A stretch of 16,758 nt of DNA from JAIBBG01 sp043748015 (GTDB lineage Bacteria > Bacteroidota > Bacteroidia > Flavobacteriales_D > Sanyastnellaceae), in the NCBI GenBank assembly GCA_043748015.1, contig JAYTOA010000220.1, forward strand, positions 1 to 16,758. The letters run 5' to 3'. The notes below the pieces were generated by a model. That model worked only from the letters and a program-made list of their open reading frames with translations, did no database searches and had not been told where the DNA came from. Made by a program: the position numbers and the translations under genes. Numbering within the stretch: the first letter of the stretch is position 1; each line of letters opens with the position of its first letter. Shown one piece after another: positions 1 through 6,280 of the stretch.

Positions 1-24
1 TGACACAAACGCGACGCTCCTGAT

Positions 25-218
25 GACTCTCTCTACACACTCACACTTCTTGAAAAGGCAAGTATTTTATTTTTCAATAAACAGGTCTAAAAAAGCAACG
101 ACCGCCGGTAAAACGTTATCGGCGGTTTTTGTTTTTACGAAGTAACATTTTCGCAAAAAGGCAGAAGCTCCTCCTTACTCCGCTTTTTTTTTAAGAAGTG
201 TGAGGGAGAGTGTGAGTC
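25..218. repeat. Imperfect inverted repeat framing a terminator
   Basis: Arms at 25-51 and 193-218 are imperfect inverted copies. The inner 12 bp match perfectly (CTCACACTTCTT at 40-51 against AAGAAGTGTGAG at 193-204), and GACTC at 25-29 pairs with GAGTC at 214-218. The arms are CT-rich and GA-rich respectively, so some similarity could be compositional. The enclosed 140 bp hold the terminator at 101-136. It could be a small MITE-like element or a large hairpin at a gene end. The family is not recognised. Confidence 0.5.
101..136 (+). terminator. Rho-independent terminator
   Basis: The 7-bp GC-rich stem ACCGCCG (101-107) / CGGCGGT (120-126), extended inward by weaker pairs, is followed by a T-rich run to 136. 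It presumably ends a gene lying left of the window. An A-run on the other side (88-94) could make it work weakly in both directions. The upstream gene itself is not identifiable here. Confidence 0.8.
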
Positions 219-260
219 TACAGGAAGCACGCCCCAAAATCGATACTTAGTTTATAGCCG

Positions 261-268
261 TATCTTCG
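261..268 (+). promoter_or_regulatory. Possible -7 box of rlmN
   Basis: TATCTTCG resembles the Bacteroidota -7 consensus TAnnTTTG with one mismatch and lies 10 nt before the rlmN ATG. No convincing TTTG -33 box is seen 17-23 nt upstream. If it is used, the transcript is nearly leaderless. Confidence 0.4.
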
Positions 269-278
269 CGCCTCCACA

Positions 279-1367
279 ATGAGCACAGCCATCAAAGACA
301 TACGAGCGATCACCACCGAAGAACTGGCCACATTTTTCGAGGCCAATGGCGAAAAAAAATTCCGCGCGAAACAGGTAATGGAATGGCTATGGAAGAAATC
401 TGCAGGATCGTTTGATGAAATGTCAAATCTTTCTGTTTGGACGCGCGAGCTGCTCACGGAAAATTTTACGCTGCACAAAATCAAACTTTCCGACGAACAA
501 ATCAGTGACGATCGCACCATCAAATGTGCGTTTGAAGTGGAGCCCGGAAAAATTGTTGAGGGAGTGTTGATTCCTACCAAATCGCGCATGACGGCGTGCA
601 TTTCTTCACAGGTTGGATGCAGTCTCTCGTGTGCATTCTGCGCAACGGGCAGATTGAAAATGTTGCGCAACCTCACAGCCGGAGAAATTTATGATCAGGT
701 CGCTTATTTGAAAAATGAAGCAGAGACGCGTTATAAAATTCCGCTCTCCAATATTGTTTATATGGGCATGGGTGAGCCACTACTCAACTATAAAAACGTG
801 CTTACATCAATTGAGAAAATCACTTCACCGGATGGTCTCGGTATGTCGCCCAATCGTATCGTCGTTAGCACAGCAGGCGTCGCAAAAATGATCGCCAAAC
901 TCGGTGATGATAACGTGAAATTCAACCTTGCTCTTTCGTTACACGCCGCCAACGACGAGAAGCGCAACAAGATTATGGATATCAACGAGAGCAACGATCT
1001 CGCTGCATTGACTAATTCACTGAAGTATTTCCACGAGAAAACAGGCTCCCGCATCACACTCGAATACATCATCTTCAAAGACTTCAACGATAGCATCAAA
1101 GACGCTCACGAACTTGCTGATTTCTGCAAATCGTTTCCCGTGAAGATCAATATCATTGAGTACAATCCTATCGACGACGGCGAGTATCAGCAGGCGCCGC
1201 AAGAAAGAGTGGATGCCTTCGCGCATTTTATCGAAAAGAAAAACCTGATCGTCAACGTGCGTCGCTCACGTGGTAAAGACATCGACGCTGCGTGTGGACA
1301 ACTCGCCAACAAGAACACGGCGATTCTGAAGGATGATATCATTCGCAAGAAGATCATTCATGGATAA
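279..1367 (+). CDS. rlmN: Dual-specificity RNA methyltransferase RlmN
   Basis: This is a radical-SAM enzyme that methylates C2 of adenine 2503 in 23S rRNA and, in characterised homologues, A37 of some tRNAs, via a methyl-cysteine intermediate in the cytoplasm. The 362-residue length is normal for the family. The CxxxCxxC cluster motif is Cys114, Cys118 and Cys121 (in GCSLSCAFCATGR), followed by YMGMGEPLLNY at about 161-171. The C-terminal catalytic cysteine is Cys339 in SRGKDIDAACGQ. The conserved Glu in VEGVLIP (Glu94) is present. The ATG at 279 gives a normal N-terminus, and an in-frame extension is not needed. It appears to be a single-gene unit, with no clear terminator directly after the stop. 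Cfr-type C8 methylation is possible in principle, but the sequence reads as ordinary RlmN. Confidence 0.95.
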   Translation: MSTAIKDIRAITTEELATFFEANGEKKFRAKQVMEWLWKKSAGSFDEMSNLSVWTRELLTENFTLHKIKLSDEQISDDRTIKCAFEVEPGKIVEGVLIPTKSRMTACISSQVGCSLSCAFCATGRLKMLRNLTAGEIYDQVAYLKNEAETRYKIPLSNIVYMGMGEPLLNYKNVLTSIEKITSPDGLGMSPNRIVVSTAGVAKMIAKLGDDNVKFNLALSLHAANDEKRNKIMDINESNDLAALTNSLKYFHEKTGSRITLEYIIFKDFNDSIKDAHELADFCKSFPVKINIIEYNPIDDGEYQQAPQERVDAFAHFIEKKNLIVNVRRSRGKDIDAACGQLANKNTAILKDDIIRKKIIHG

Positions 1368-1415
1368 AACGAGTCTAATCAGTTGCCGTTGCAATGAATT
1401 GTAACAGCTCACTGT

Positions 1416-1454
1416 GTGCAAATCTCCAAGTAATCAAATCTCCAAATCATCAAA
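1416..1454. repeat. 39-bp direct repeat, copy 1
   Basis: It starts GTGCAAATCTCCAAGT and ends AAATCATCAAA. It matches copy 2 at 1644-1682 with 3 mismatches in 39. Internally it is built from AATCTCCAA-like words, so it is low in complexity. The two copies flank the REP-like hairpins. Confidence 0.8.
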
Positions 1455-1480
1455 CGCTTCTCTGAATCCAACTATGGGAG

Positions 1481-1502
1481 ATTCCTCGCTTCGCGTCGGA
1501 AT
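1481..1502. repeat. REP-like hairpin (ATTCC...GGAAT)
   Basis: ATTCC (1481-1485) pairs with GGAAT (1498-1502), with an inner CGC/GCG stem around a TTC loop. The surrounding words GGGAGATTCC...GGAATGACA are, from memory, a common dispersed intergenic palindrome in many bacterial genomes. Its function is unknown. Confidence 0.5.
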
Positions 1503-1521
1503 GACAGGCAGCGCGCGTGTT

Positions 1522-1556
1522 AGGAGTTTGAGGCCACTTCGTGGCATCAAACTCCT
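1522..1556. repeat. Lone REP-like palindrome
   Basis: The 10-bp perfect outer stem AGGAGTTTGA / TCAAACTCCT encloses, after one mismatch, a GCCAC/GTGGC stem with a TTC loop. It is preceded by GTTAGGAG (1519-1526), the same 8-mer that starts the REP arm at 8316-8323 beside the transposase gene. I therefore read it as a solitary member of the same REP family. It could alternatively act as a transcription terminator or mRNA stabiliser for rlmN, but no T-tract follows. Confidence 0.65.
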
Positions 1557-1643
1557 TGGCACTTGAACGTTTTACTATGCAATGCGAAATGAGGTAGATC
1601 TGATCCATTTGAAGAATTCATGGTCTGAAATGGATCGCACTCC

Positions 1644-1682
1644 GTGCAAATCTCCAAGTCATAAAATCTCTAAATCATCAAA
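1644..1682. repeat. 39-bp direct repeat, copy 2
   Basis: Second copy of the 1416-1454 repeat (36 of 39 identical), about 228 bp downstream, followed by further CGAATCTCCGAAT words of the same type. Confidence 0.8.
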
Positions 1683-1727
1683 TCCCGAATCTCCGAATTT
1701 GATTGCACTTCATGGCCACACATCAAT

Positions 1728-1760
1728 TTTGAAAAAAACGCGTGCATAACAATTACTTTG
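1728..1760 (+). promoter_or_regulatory. Bacteroidota-type promoter of the symporter gene
   Basis: A TTTG -33 box at 1728-1731 and TTACTTTG at 1753-1760 (one mismatch to TAnnTTTG) are separated by 21 nt, inside the usual range. The ATG lies 22 nt after the -7 box. It is the only promoter in the window where both boxes are visible with good spacing. Confidence 0.6.
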
Positions 1761-1782
1761 GTCGCGAATAGAATCGATCATC

Positions 1783-3033
1783 ATGACCAAATCAAATCGC
1801 TTAACTCTCTGGATTTTCATCGCGCTCATCATTGGCGTATTCGTCGGTGTATGGCTCAACGCAGCATATCCTGAAAATGCTGATGGAACACAAAACGCTT
1901 CTTTGGTAAGCATCATCGAAAACCTCTCCATCCTAACTGACGTTTTTCTGCGCCTCATCAAAATGATTATCGCACCGTTGGTATTTGCCACGCTCGTTGT
2001 TGGTGTTGCAAAACTTGGCGACATTAAAGCGGTTGGTCGTATCGGTGGAAAAACGATGTTGTGGTTTATTTCTGCATCATTCGTTTCGCTTCTCCTCGGA
2101 TGTTTTCTGGTGAATTTGTTTGAACCGGGACTTGCGATGAATCTGGAATTGCCGCCCGCTGATGCCGCAACAGGTATTGATAAAACTGCGATGTCTTTCC
2201 GCAATTTCATTACGCACATTTTTCCAAAAAGCGCTGTAGAAGCTATGGCAAACAACGAGATTCTGCAGATTGTTATCTTCTCGCTATTCTTTGGTGTCGC
2301 CACGGCTGCTATTGGTGAAAAAGGTGATCCAATTGTAAAACTTCTCGACTCCGTTGGACACGTAATGCTCAAGGTCACCGGCTTCGTGATGAATTTCGCA
2401 CCACTCGCAGTCTTCTCAGCCATGGCTGTTGTCATTGCGAAAAAAGGTCTCGGCGTAATGAGCACTTATGGAATTTTCGTTGCAGAATTTTATTTGGGAC
2501 TTATTCTTCTCTGGGTAGTGTTGCTTTTCGCTGCGTGGCTATTGGTGAAAAAACGCGTGTGGACTTTGATCACGAGAATCAAAGAGCCTTTGCTTCTCGC
2601 TTTCTCCACCGCCAGCAGCGAAGCGGCTTTCCCAAAGACATTGGAAGAACTCGAGCGCTTCGGTTGTAAAAACAGAATCGTGAGTTTCGTGCTTCCGCTC
2701 GGTTATTCTTTCAACCTCGACGGCTCGATGATGTATATGACTTTCGCAAGTATTTTCATCGCGCAGAGTTATGGCATCGACATGAGTTTCGATCAACAGC
2801 TTTCCATGCTGCTTGTGTTAATGATTACGAGCAAGGGGATCGCCGGTGTGCCGCGTGCTTCGCTTGTTGTAATTGCCGCAACACTTAATTCATTCGGCAT
2901 ACCTGAAGCGGGATTGTTACTGCTTCTCGGTATCGATCACCTTCTAGATATGGGAAGAAGCGCGACAAATGTTGTAGGAAATGCCGTGGCAACAGTGGCT
3001 GTGAGCAAGTGGGAAAAGAGTTTGGAACATTAG
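1783..3033 (+). CDS. Dicarboxylate/amino acid:cation symporter (DAACS family)
   Basis: This is an inner-membrane secondary transporter of the GltP/DctA/GltPh family that takes up acidic amino acids or C4-dicarboxylates with Na+ or H+. It has 416 residues and multiple hydrophobic segments. Hairpin-1 signature STASSEAAFP lies at about 275-284, the NMDGT-equivalent NLDGS at 311-315, hairpin 2 SKGIAGVPRAS at 350-360, and TM8 DMGRSATNVVGN at 389-400. The positions equivalent to GltPh Asp394, Arg397 and Asn401 are kept (Asp389, Arg392, Asn396), which favours an acidic amino-acid or dicarboxylate substrate. The equivalent of GltPh Asp405, a sodium ligand, is Asn400, and Thr398 is Ser. The coupling ion is therefore open. 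It has its own promoter and stands alone. The exact substrate cannot be read from the sequence. Confidence 0.9.
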   Translation: MTKSNRLTLWIFIALIIGVFVGVWLNAAYPENADGTQNASLVSIIENLSILTDVFLRLIKMIIAPLVFATLVVGVAKLGDIKAVGRIGGKTMLWFISASFVSLLLGCFLVNLFEPGLAMNLELPPADAATGIDKTAMSFRNFITHIFPKSAVEAMANNEILQIVIFSLFFGVATAAIGEKGDPIVKLLDSVGHVMLKVTGFVMNFAPLAVFSAMAVVIAKKGLGVMSTYGIFVAEFYLGLILLWVVLLFAAWLLVKKRVWTLITRIKEPLLLAFSTASSEAAFPKTLEELERFGCKNRIVSFVLPLGYSFNLDGSMMYMTFASIFIAQSYGIDMSFDQQLSMLLVLMITSKGIAGVPRASLVVIAATLNSFGIPEAGLLLLLGIDHLLDMGRSATNVVGNAVATVAVSKWEKSLEH

Positions 3034-3068
3034 CAGAAAACATGAACATCACTTGCGCATCGCATTTT

Positions 3069-3076
3069 ACCTTTGC
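3069..3076 (+). promoter_or_regulatory. -7 box of purQ (TACCTTTG)
   Basis: This is an exact match to TAnnTTTG, 17 nt before the purQ ATG. An in-frame TTG at 3073 lies inside this box, which argues against it as the start codon. No clear TTTG -33 element is seen. Confidence 0.6.
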
Positions 3077-3093
3077 GCAAAATCATTATCGAT

Positions 3094-3786
3094 ATGAAAT
3101 TCGGCGTTGTAGTTTTTCCGGGAAGCAATTGTGACGAAGACCTCGTGTACGCACTGAGCGATATACTCCACCAGGATGTTGTTAAACTCTGGCACAAAGA
3201 CCACGATCTGCAAGGTGCTGATTTCGTCTTCCTTCCCGGTGGATTTTCTTACGGCGATTATTTACGCAGCGGCGCCATCGCGCGCTTTTCACCTATCATG
3301 AATGAAGTGATAGCGCACGCCAACCGCGGCGGATACGTGATGGGCATCTGCAACGGTTTTCAGATTTTGTGTGAAGCGAAATTGTTGCCCGGCGCATTGC
3401 TCCACAACGAGTCGCGAAAATTTATTTGCAAGAATGTTCACCTGAAACCGGTTTCAAAATCTGCTCTTCCTTCTAAAAATCTCGACTTCACCAAGGTGTA
3501 TAAAATTCCTGTTGCCCACGGTGAAGGAAATTTTTTCGCCACCGATGATGAAAGAAAAGAAATCATTCAAAACGATCAGATTCTTTTCCGCTATTGCAAC
3601 CTCGAAGGCGAAACCAGCGAAGAGGCCAATCCCAACGGCTCAATGTTGAACATCGCGGGTATTAGCAACAAGCAAAAGAATGTCTTCGGTATGATGCCAC
3701 ACCCTGAACGCGCCGCGGATTTTGAATTGGAAAACACGGATGGCAGGGAGATTCTTGAGGGGATTCTCGCTCTTGTAAACGCATAA
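3094..3786 (+). CDS. purQ: Phosphoribosylformylglycinamidine synthase, glutaminase subunit PurQ
   Basis: PurQ supplies ammonia from glutamine to the PurL/PurS complex, converting FGAR to FGAM in de novo purine synthesis. It is a class-I glutamine amidotransferase. FPGSNCDED (8-16), LPGGFSYGDYLRSGAIARFS (47-66), the nucleophile elbow GICNGFQ with Cys86, PVAHGEGNFFA, and the His/Glu pair in MMPHPERA are all present. Starting at the ATG 3094 gives 230 residues and the family's usual MKFGVVVFPGSN N-terminus. The upstream TTG at 3073 falls in the promoter box. A stand-alone PurQ implies that small-type PurL and PurS are encoded elsewhere, rather than the fused large PurL. It converges on the minus-strand gene at 4051. 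Confidence 0.95.
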   Translation: MKFGVVVFPGSNCDEDLVYALSDILHQDVVKLWHKDHDLQGADFVFLPGGFSYGDYLRSGAIARFSPIMNEVIAHANRGGYVMGICNGFQILCEAKLLPGALLHNESRKFICKNVHLKPVSKSALPSKNLDFTKVYKIPVAHGEGNFFATDDERKEIIQNDQILFRYCNLEGETSEEANPNGSMLNIAGISNKQKNVFGMMPHPERAADFELENTDGREILEGILALVNA

Positions 3787-3861
3787 ATCACAATTGGTAA
3801 TTATTAGTTATTAATTATTAATGAAGAGTGCGCTCTGTGTTGGTTGAGCGTGTTCCCATCG

Positions 3862-4044
3862 TGGTAATTGGTTATTGGGTTACTGAGTTATTGTGTCAAA
3901 TTCTTTCTATGCGGTGGAAGGCAATCTTGTTTTGAGTGTTTGATTTGTTGGCATGCGCTGTTGTCCAATCTCAGAATTCAGAGAGCGTTTTACGCGTCGC
4001 CATTGCTTCGCGCAATAACTAAATAACTCCATAACCCAATAACC
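3862..4044. repeat. Inverted TTATTGG-type repeat between convergent genes
   Basis: The left arm 3862-3893 (GGTAATTGGTTATTGGG...) and right arm 4013-4044 (...ATAACCCAATAACC) are inverted copies, with an 8-nt extra unit in the right arm. A related AT-rich word run (GGTAATTATTAGTTATTAA) lies at 3796-3814, just after the purQ stop. The arms bracket about 120 bp in which no gene is seen, apart from a small hairpin near 4002-4016. The arrangement recurs at 13809-14044. It could be a bidirectional terminator or an inert low-complexity repeat. Confidence 0.65.
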
Positions 4045-4050
4045 TCATCC

Positions 4051-5139
4051 TTAAGGAAAGTATGTCGCATACTCTTTCAACTGCGCAAACAAACTTCGCT
4101 GCTTTATCTCGATGAGATTTCCACCACACTTTTCATCTTTCAACTCACATTGAAATGTAATAGTCTGCGGGTAATTCGTATTGTTTCTGTATACATTGAT
4201 TGATTCAAATTGCACGGGGAGCATCATCCCTTTGTCATCATATTTAGTATCTATGAAGGCCTGGGTAGACCAATGCTCCGTCCCATCCTTCTTTATTGAC
4301 ATCAGGTAGATAATTTCCATAAGGGTACTATCGTTCCTGAAGAAAATTTTTCTAGTAGAGTGTAGCAGCAAAAAGCGATCTAAATGTTGCTCAATGAAAG
4401 TGAAATGAAAACCGGATGAGTCCCTAGTGAATTCAGAAGAATCCTGGGAAATATACCATGCCTTTGTGTCCTTTAAAGTTGTGGTTTTATTAGACAAAGG
4501 CGATACAAATCCCAACATATTTGGCAGCGCTCTTCCATGAATGCTATCTATATAGAAATATTCATAGCCCTTTTGCTTTTCGCTTATCGAATATTGTAGT
4601 CCCTCACTGCACAAAAATGAAGTCGTCTTTTTTTTCGATTTGTTATTCTTGAATGCAAGAACCAAAGTTCCCTTGATTTTCTCCAAACCATCCGAATGCA
4701 CATCCTTGCTTATGTAATGCAGGTTGTAAGCGTTAAGTGATGGCCTATGCATCATCAATCGCCTTATTTTATTCTCGCATTGCCAAAACAACTCGGCCGG
4801 ATCAAAGCGCGCGGACTCAATCACTACTTCATTCAGCACCGCTGAATTTTTAAGTCGTATTGTTTTGTCGGCAATGGAACAAACATTTTCAGACGTGAAT
4901 TCCTCAAATCCCAAGGCTACAATTCTGACTTTGCCAGAACTACCGGCAGGAAGAATGAAACTGCCCGTTGAATCTGTCAACTGCACATAATCCGGATTGG
5001 AAGAAATGACAACAGCATTCAGAACAGGAAGATCATTAGTATAATCATGAACAGAGATTGCACATTGTGAGAACCCAGAGTTCGTTGTGCTCTCAATCGC
5101 GAATACCATTAAGCAATGTAACAATCGGTAAATTCTCAT
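4051..5139 (-). CDS. Secreted protein with carboxypeptidase-regulatory-like domain
   Basis: The protein has 362 residues. Residues 1-24 or so form a weak hydrophobic signal peptide (MRIYRLLHCLMVFAIESTT). Residues from about 27 to 100 read as a CarboxypepD_reg-like beta-sandwich: LNAVVISS, TDSTGSFILPAGSSGKV, RIVALGFEEF, then LNEVVI, which in TonB-dependent receptors and their relatives marks the link to the next domain. The remaining 260 residues are rich in beta-strand-like and polar segments and are not recognised. No plug or barrel domain follows, so it is not a TonB-dependent receptor. It is likely exported to the periplasm or outer membrane. It lies 30 nt downstream of the lipoprotein gene on the same strand, and both are visibly more AT-rich than their neighbours, suggesting an accessory pair. 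Function unknown. Confidence 0.75.
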   Translation of the reverse strand: MRIYRLLHCLMVFAIESTTNSGFSQCAISVHDYTNDLPVLNAVVISSNPDYVQLTDSTGSFILPAGSSGKVRIVALGFEEFTSENVCSIADKTIRLKNSAVLNEVVIESARFDPAELFWQCENKIRRLMMHRPSLNAYNLHYISKDVHSDGLEKIKGTLVLAFKNNKSKKKTTSFLCSEGLQYSISEKQKGYEYFYIDSIHGRALPNMLGFVSPLSNKTTTLKDTKAWYISQDSSEFTRDSSGFHFTFIEQHLDRFLLLHSTRKIFFRNDSTLMEIIYLMSIKKDGTEHWSTQAFIDTKYDDKGMMLPVQFESINVYRNNTNYPQTITFQCELKDEKCGGNLIEIKQRSLFAQLKEYATYFP

Positions 5140-5153
5140 TTAGTTGAACTAAA
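5139..5153. promoter_or_regulatory. 15-bp palindrome abutting a start codon
   Basis: TTTAGTT-G-AACTAAA is a perfect palindrome with a 1-nt centre. It touches the ATG (5137-5139, minus strand) of the secreted-protein gene. A near-match -7 box, AATATTTG, lies at 5161-5168 on the minus strand. If that box is used, the palindrome would sit at the very start of the transcript, as an operator or an RBS-occluding hairpin. Confidence 0.35.
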
Positions 5154-5169
5154 GAATTGTCAAATATTC

Positions 5170-6042
5170 CTACCAAGAAACGTGAGCCCTACTTGCGGCA
5201 CCTGCGTTTGTGAGTCCTTCCGATAAAGACCAACTACCACCAACTCCACTTAAATGATCATCATCATACTCGGTAGTTATTTCATCTGGAATCCTCCCAA
5301 AAAAAGCACCAATGTCGGTAATTACACGTCCAAGCCAGCTTCGAAAGGCCGCTGTTGAGCCACTGCCGCTAGGTAGTATAATGGGTGGAATGGAGTTCCT
5401 TCCTGATGCACTCATCAGATATGGATACCAGGGATGAGTTTCAAATTGATGTGCTTGAAACCAATAGTCGGTGCTCGCCTTGGCAATAGCGCAAGCGCCC
5501 ATGATTAATGCAGCAGAATTTCCCTCATACGTGGAAGCATTATATTCAATTTTGTACAATTGATCAATTCGCATCTCAAGTTTAGTTACTTGCTGAATTA
5601 AGCCCTCGGGACTAGCATTAATTGACGCATTTCGAAAGATGTCAAATAATTCTTGAACAGGTGCGGAAAACTCCTTTGGTAAACCTCCCTGTTCAAAAAG
5701 TCTAGAGGTGCTTAAATCCTGAGTAGCACAAAGAGTTATATCTTCATTATACATGGCACTGAACTCCAAATATGTTTGAAAATTCAAATTCAAATTTGGC
5801 TTAGTAAATGTTTCTAGATAGTTGAAGCCATCTTCGTCTGAAGAAGTTAGGAAGTTAGGTATCGTGGCGACATAATCCATCATCTGATTATGTACAAATC
5901 CTAAATACTCGAATTCTGAAGAATTGTAACTTTTGTAGTTAGAGATTGGTTTTGTTGTTGAGACTTGGCTTTCTGGAGAGTTCAATGTTTCTGGCCTGCA
6001 AGACACCAATGCGAGAAGTGAGATAATAATTAAAGGTTTCAT
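5170..6042 (-). CDS. Uncharacterised lipoprotein
   Basis: The ATG at 6042 gives a 290-residue protein with a clear lipoprotein signal, MKPLIIISLLALVSC, with lipobox LVSC and lipidated Cys15. An in-frame ATG 30 nt upstream would put ten polar residues ahead of the signal and lies upstream of a possible -7 box (TACTTTTC, 6059-6066), so the internal start is preferred. A motif EYLGFVHNQMMDYV follows the linker. From memory, a G-x-x-HN-x-x-x-DY motif occurs in some uncharacterised Bacteroidota lipoproteins, but I cannot name a family. The C-terminal third has a Gly/Ser/Ala-rich tail, RVITDIGAFFG...GAASRAHVSW. The substrate and partner are unknown. It is the first gene of a probable two-gene unit with the regulatory-domain protein at 4051-5139, and divergent from dxs. 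Confidence 0.75.
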   Translation of the reverse strand: MKPLIIISLLALVSCRPETLNSPESQVSTTKPISNYKSYNSSEFEYLGFVHNQMMDYVATIPNFLTSSDEDGFNYLETFTKPNLNLNFQTYLEFSAMYNEDITLCATQDLSTSRLFEQGGLPKEFSAPVQELFDIFRNASINASPEGLIQQVTKLEMRIDQLYKIEYNASTYEGNSAALIMGACAIAKASTDYWFQAHQFETHPWYPYLMSASGRNSIPPIILPSGSGSTAAFRSWLGRVITDIGAFFGRIPDEITTEYDDDHLSGVGGSWSLSEGLTNAGAASRAHVSW

Positions 6043-6058
6043 AGGTTGAACTTTGACG

Positions 6059-6066
6059 GAAAAGTA
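6059..6066 (-). promoter_or_regulatory. Possible -7 box of the lipoprotein gene
   Basis: TACTTTTC on the minus strand matches TAnnTTTG with one mismatch and lies 16 nt before the preferred ATG at 6042. A TTTA at 6085-6088 could be a weak -33 box with an 18-nt spacer. Confidence 0.35.
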
Positions 6067-6155
6067 AATCATTTTTCGAATGCTTAAACTCCATTAAAAA
6101 AAGCCACTGAAAATTTAATTTTTGAATTATGCGAAATGATTGTTGACCACCTCCG

Positions 6156-6182
6156 AAATTTCCCCAACACCAAAATTTCCCC
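6156..6182. repeat. Direct repeat AAATTTCCCC x2
   Basis: The same 10-mer occurs at 6156-6165 and 6173-6182, a 17-bp period, in the divergent gap between the lipoprotein gene and dxs. It could be a tandem regulator-binding site. Chance is not excluded. Confidence 0.35.
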
Positions 6183-6216
6183 TTAATAGTTCCATTTTCC
6201 ACCATCATTCCCGAAC

Positions 6217-6245
6217 TTTGCGTCAAGACAAATGTTTTACATTGA
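6217..6245 (+). promoter_or_regulatory. Weak candidate promoter of dxs
   Basis: TTTG at 6217-6220 and TACATTGA at 6238-6245 are spaced by 17 nt. The second box departs from TAnnTTTG in its last two bases. The dxs ATG is 35 nt further on. The position supports the start at 6281. Confidence 0.3.
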
Positions 6246-6280
6246 GTCCGACGCATTGCTGTGACGAAACGAATCAATAC

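Larger units (their letters stand above)
1368..1782. other. Repeat-rich intergenic gap, no gene seen
   Basis: This is about 415 bp between two co-directional genes. It holds a 39-bp near-exact direct repeat of an AATCTCCAA-type sequence, two REP-like hairpins and, at its right end, the promoter of the symporter. I see no credible reading frame in it on either strand. Confidence 0.7.

Noticed and set aside
2..148. Plus-strand open frame from the window start
   Set aside because: It reads straight through the terminator at 101-136 and its peptide looks non-coding.
1710..2465. A 251-codon open frame on the minus strand
   Set aside because: It lies antisense to the symporter, whose protein carries full family motifs; its own translation is Ser/Thr/Arg-rich with no recognisable domain.
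4051..5139. TonB-dependent receptor fragment
   Set aside because: The regulatory-like domain and LNEVVI segment recall such receptors, but there is no plug or beta-barrel, and the frame is intact with its own stop.
6140..6280. N-terminal extension of dxs from an upstream ATG
   Set aside because: The 47 added residues have no family counterpart and overlap the promoter region; ATG 6281 gives a normal Dxs length.
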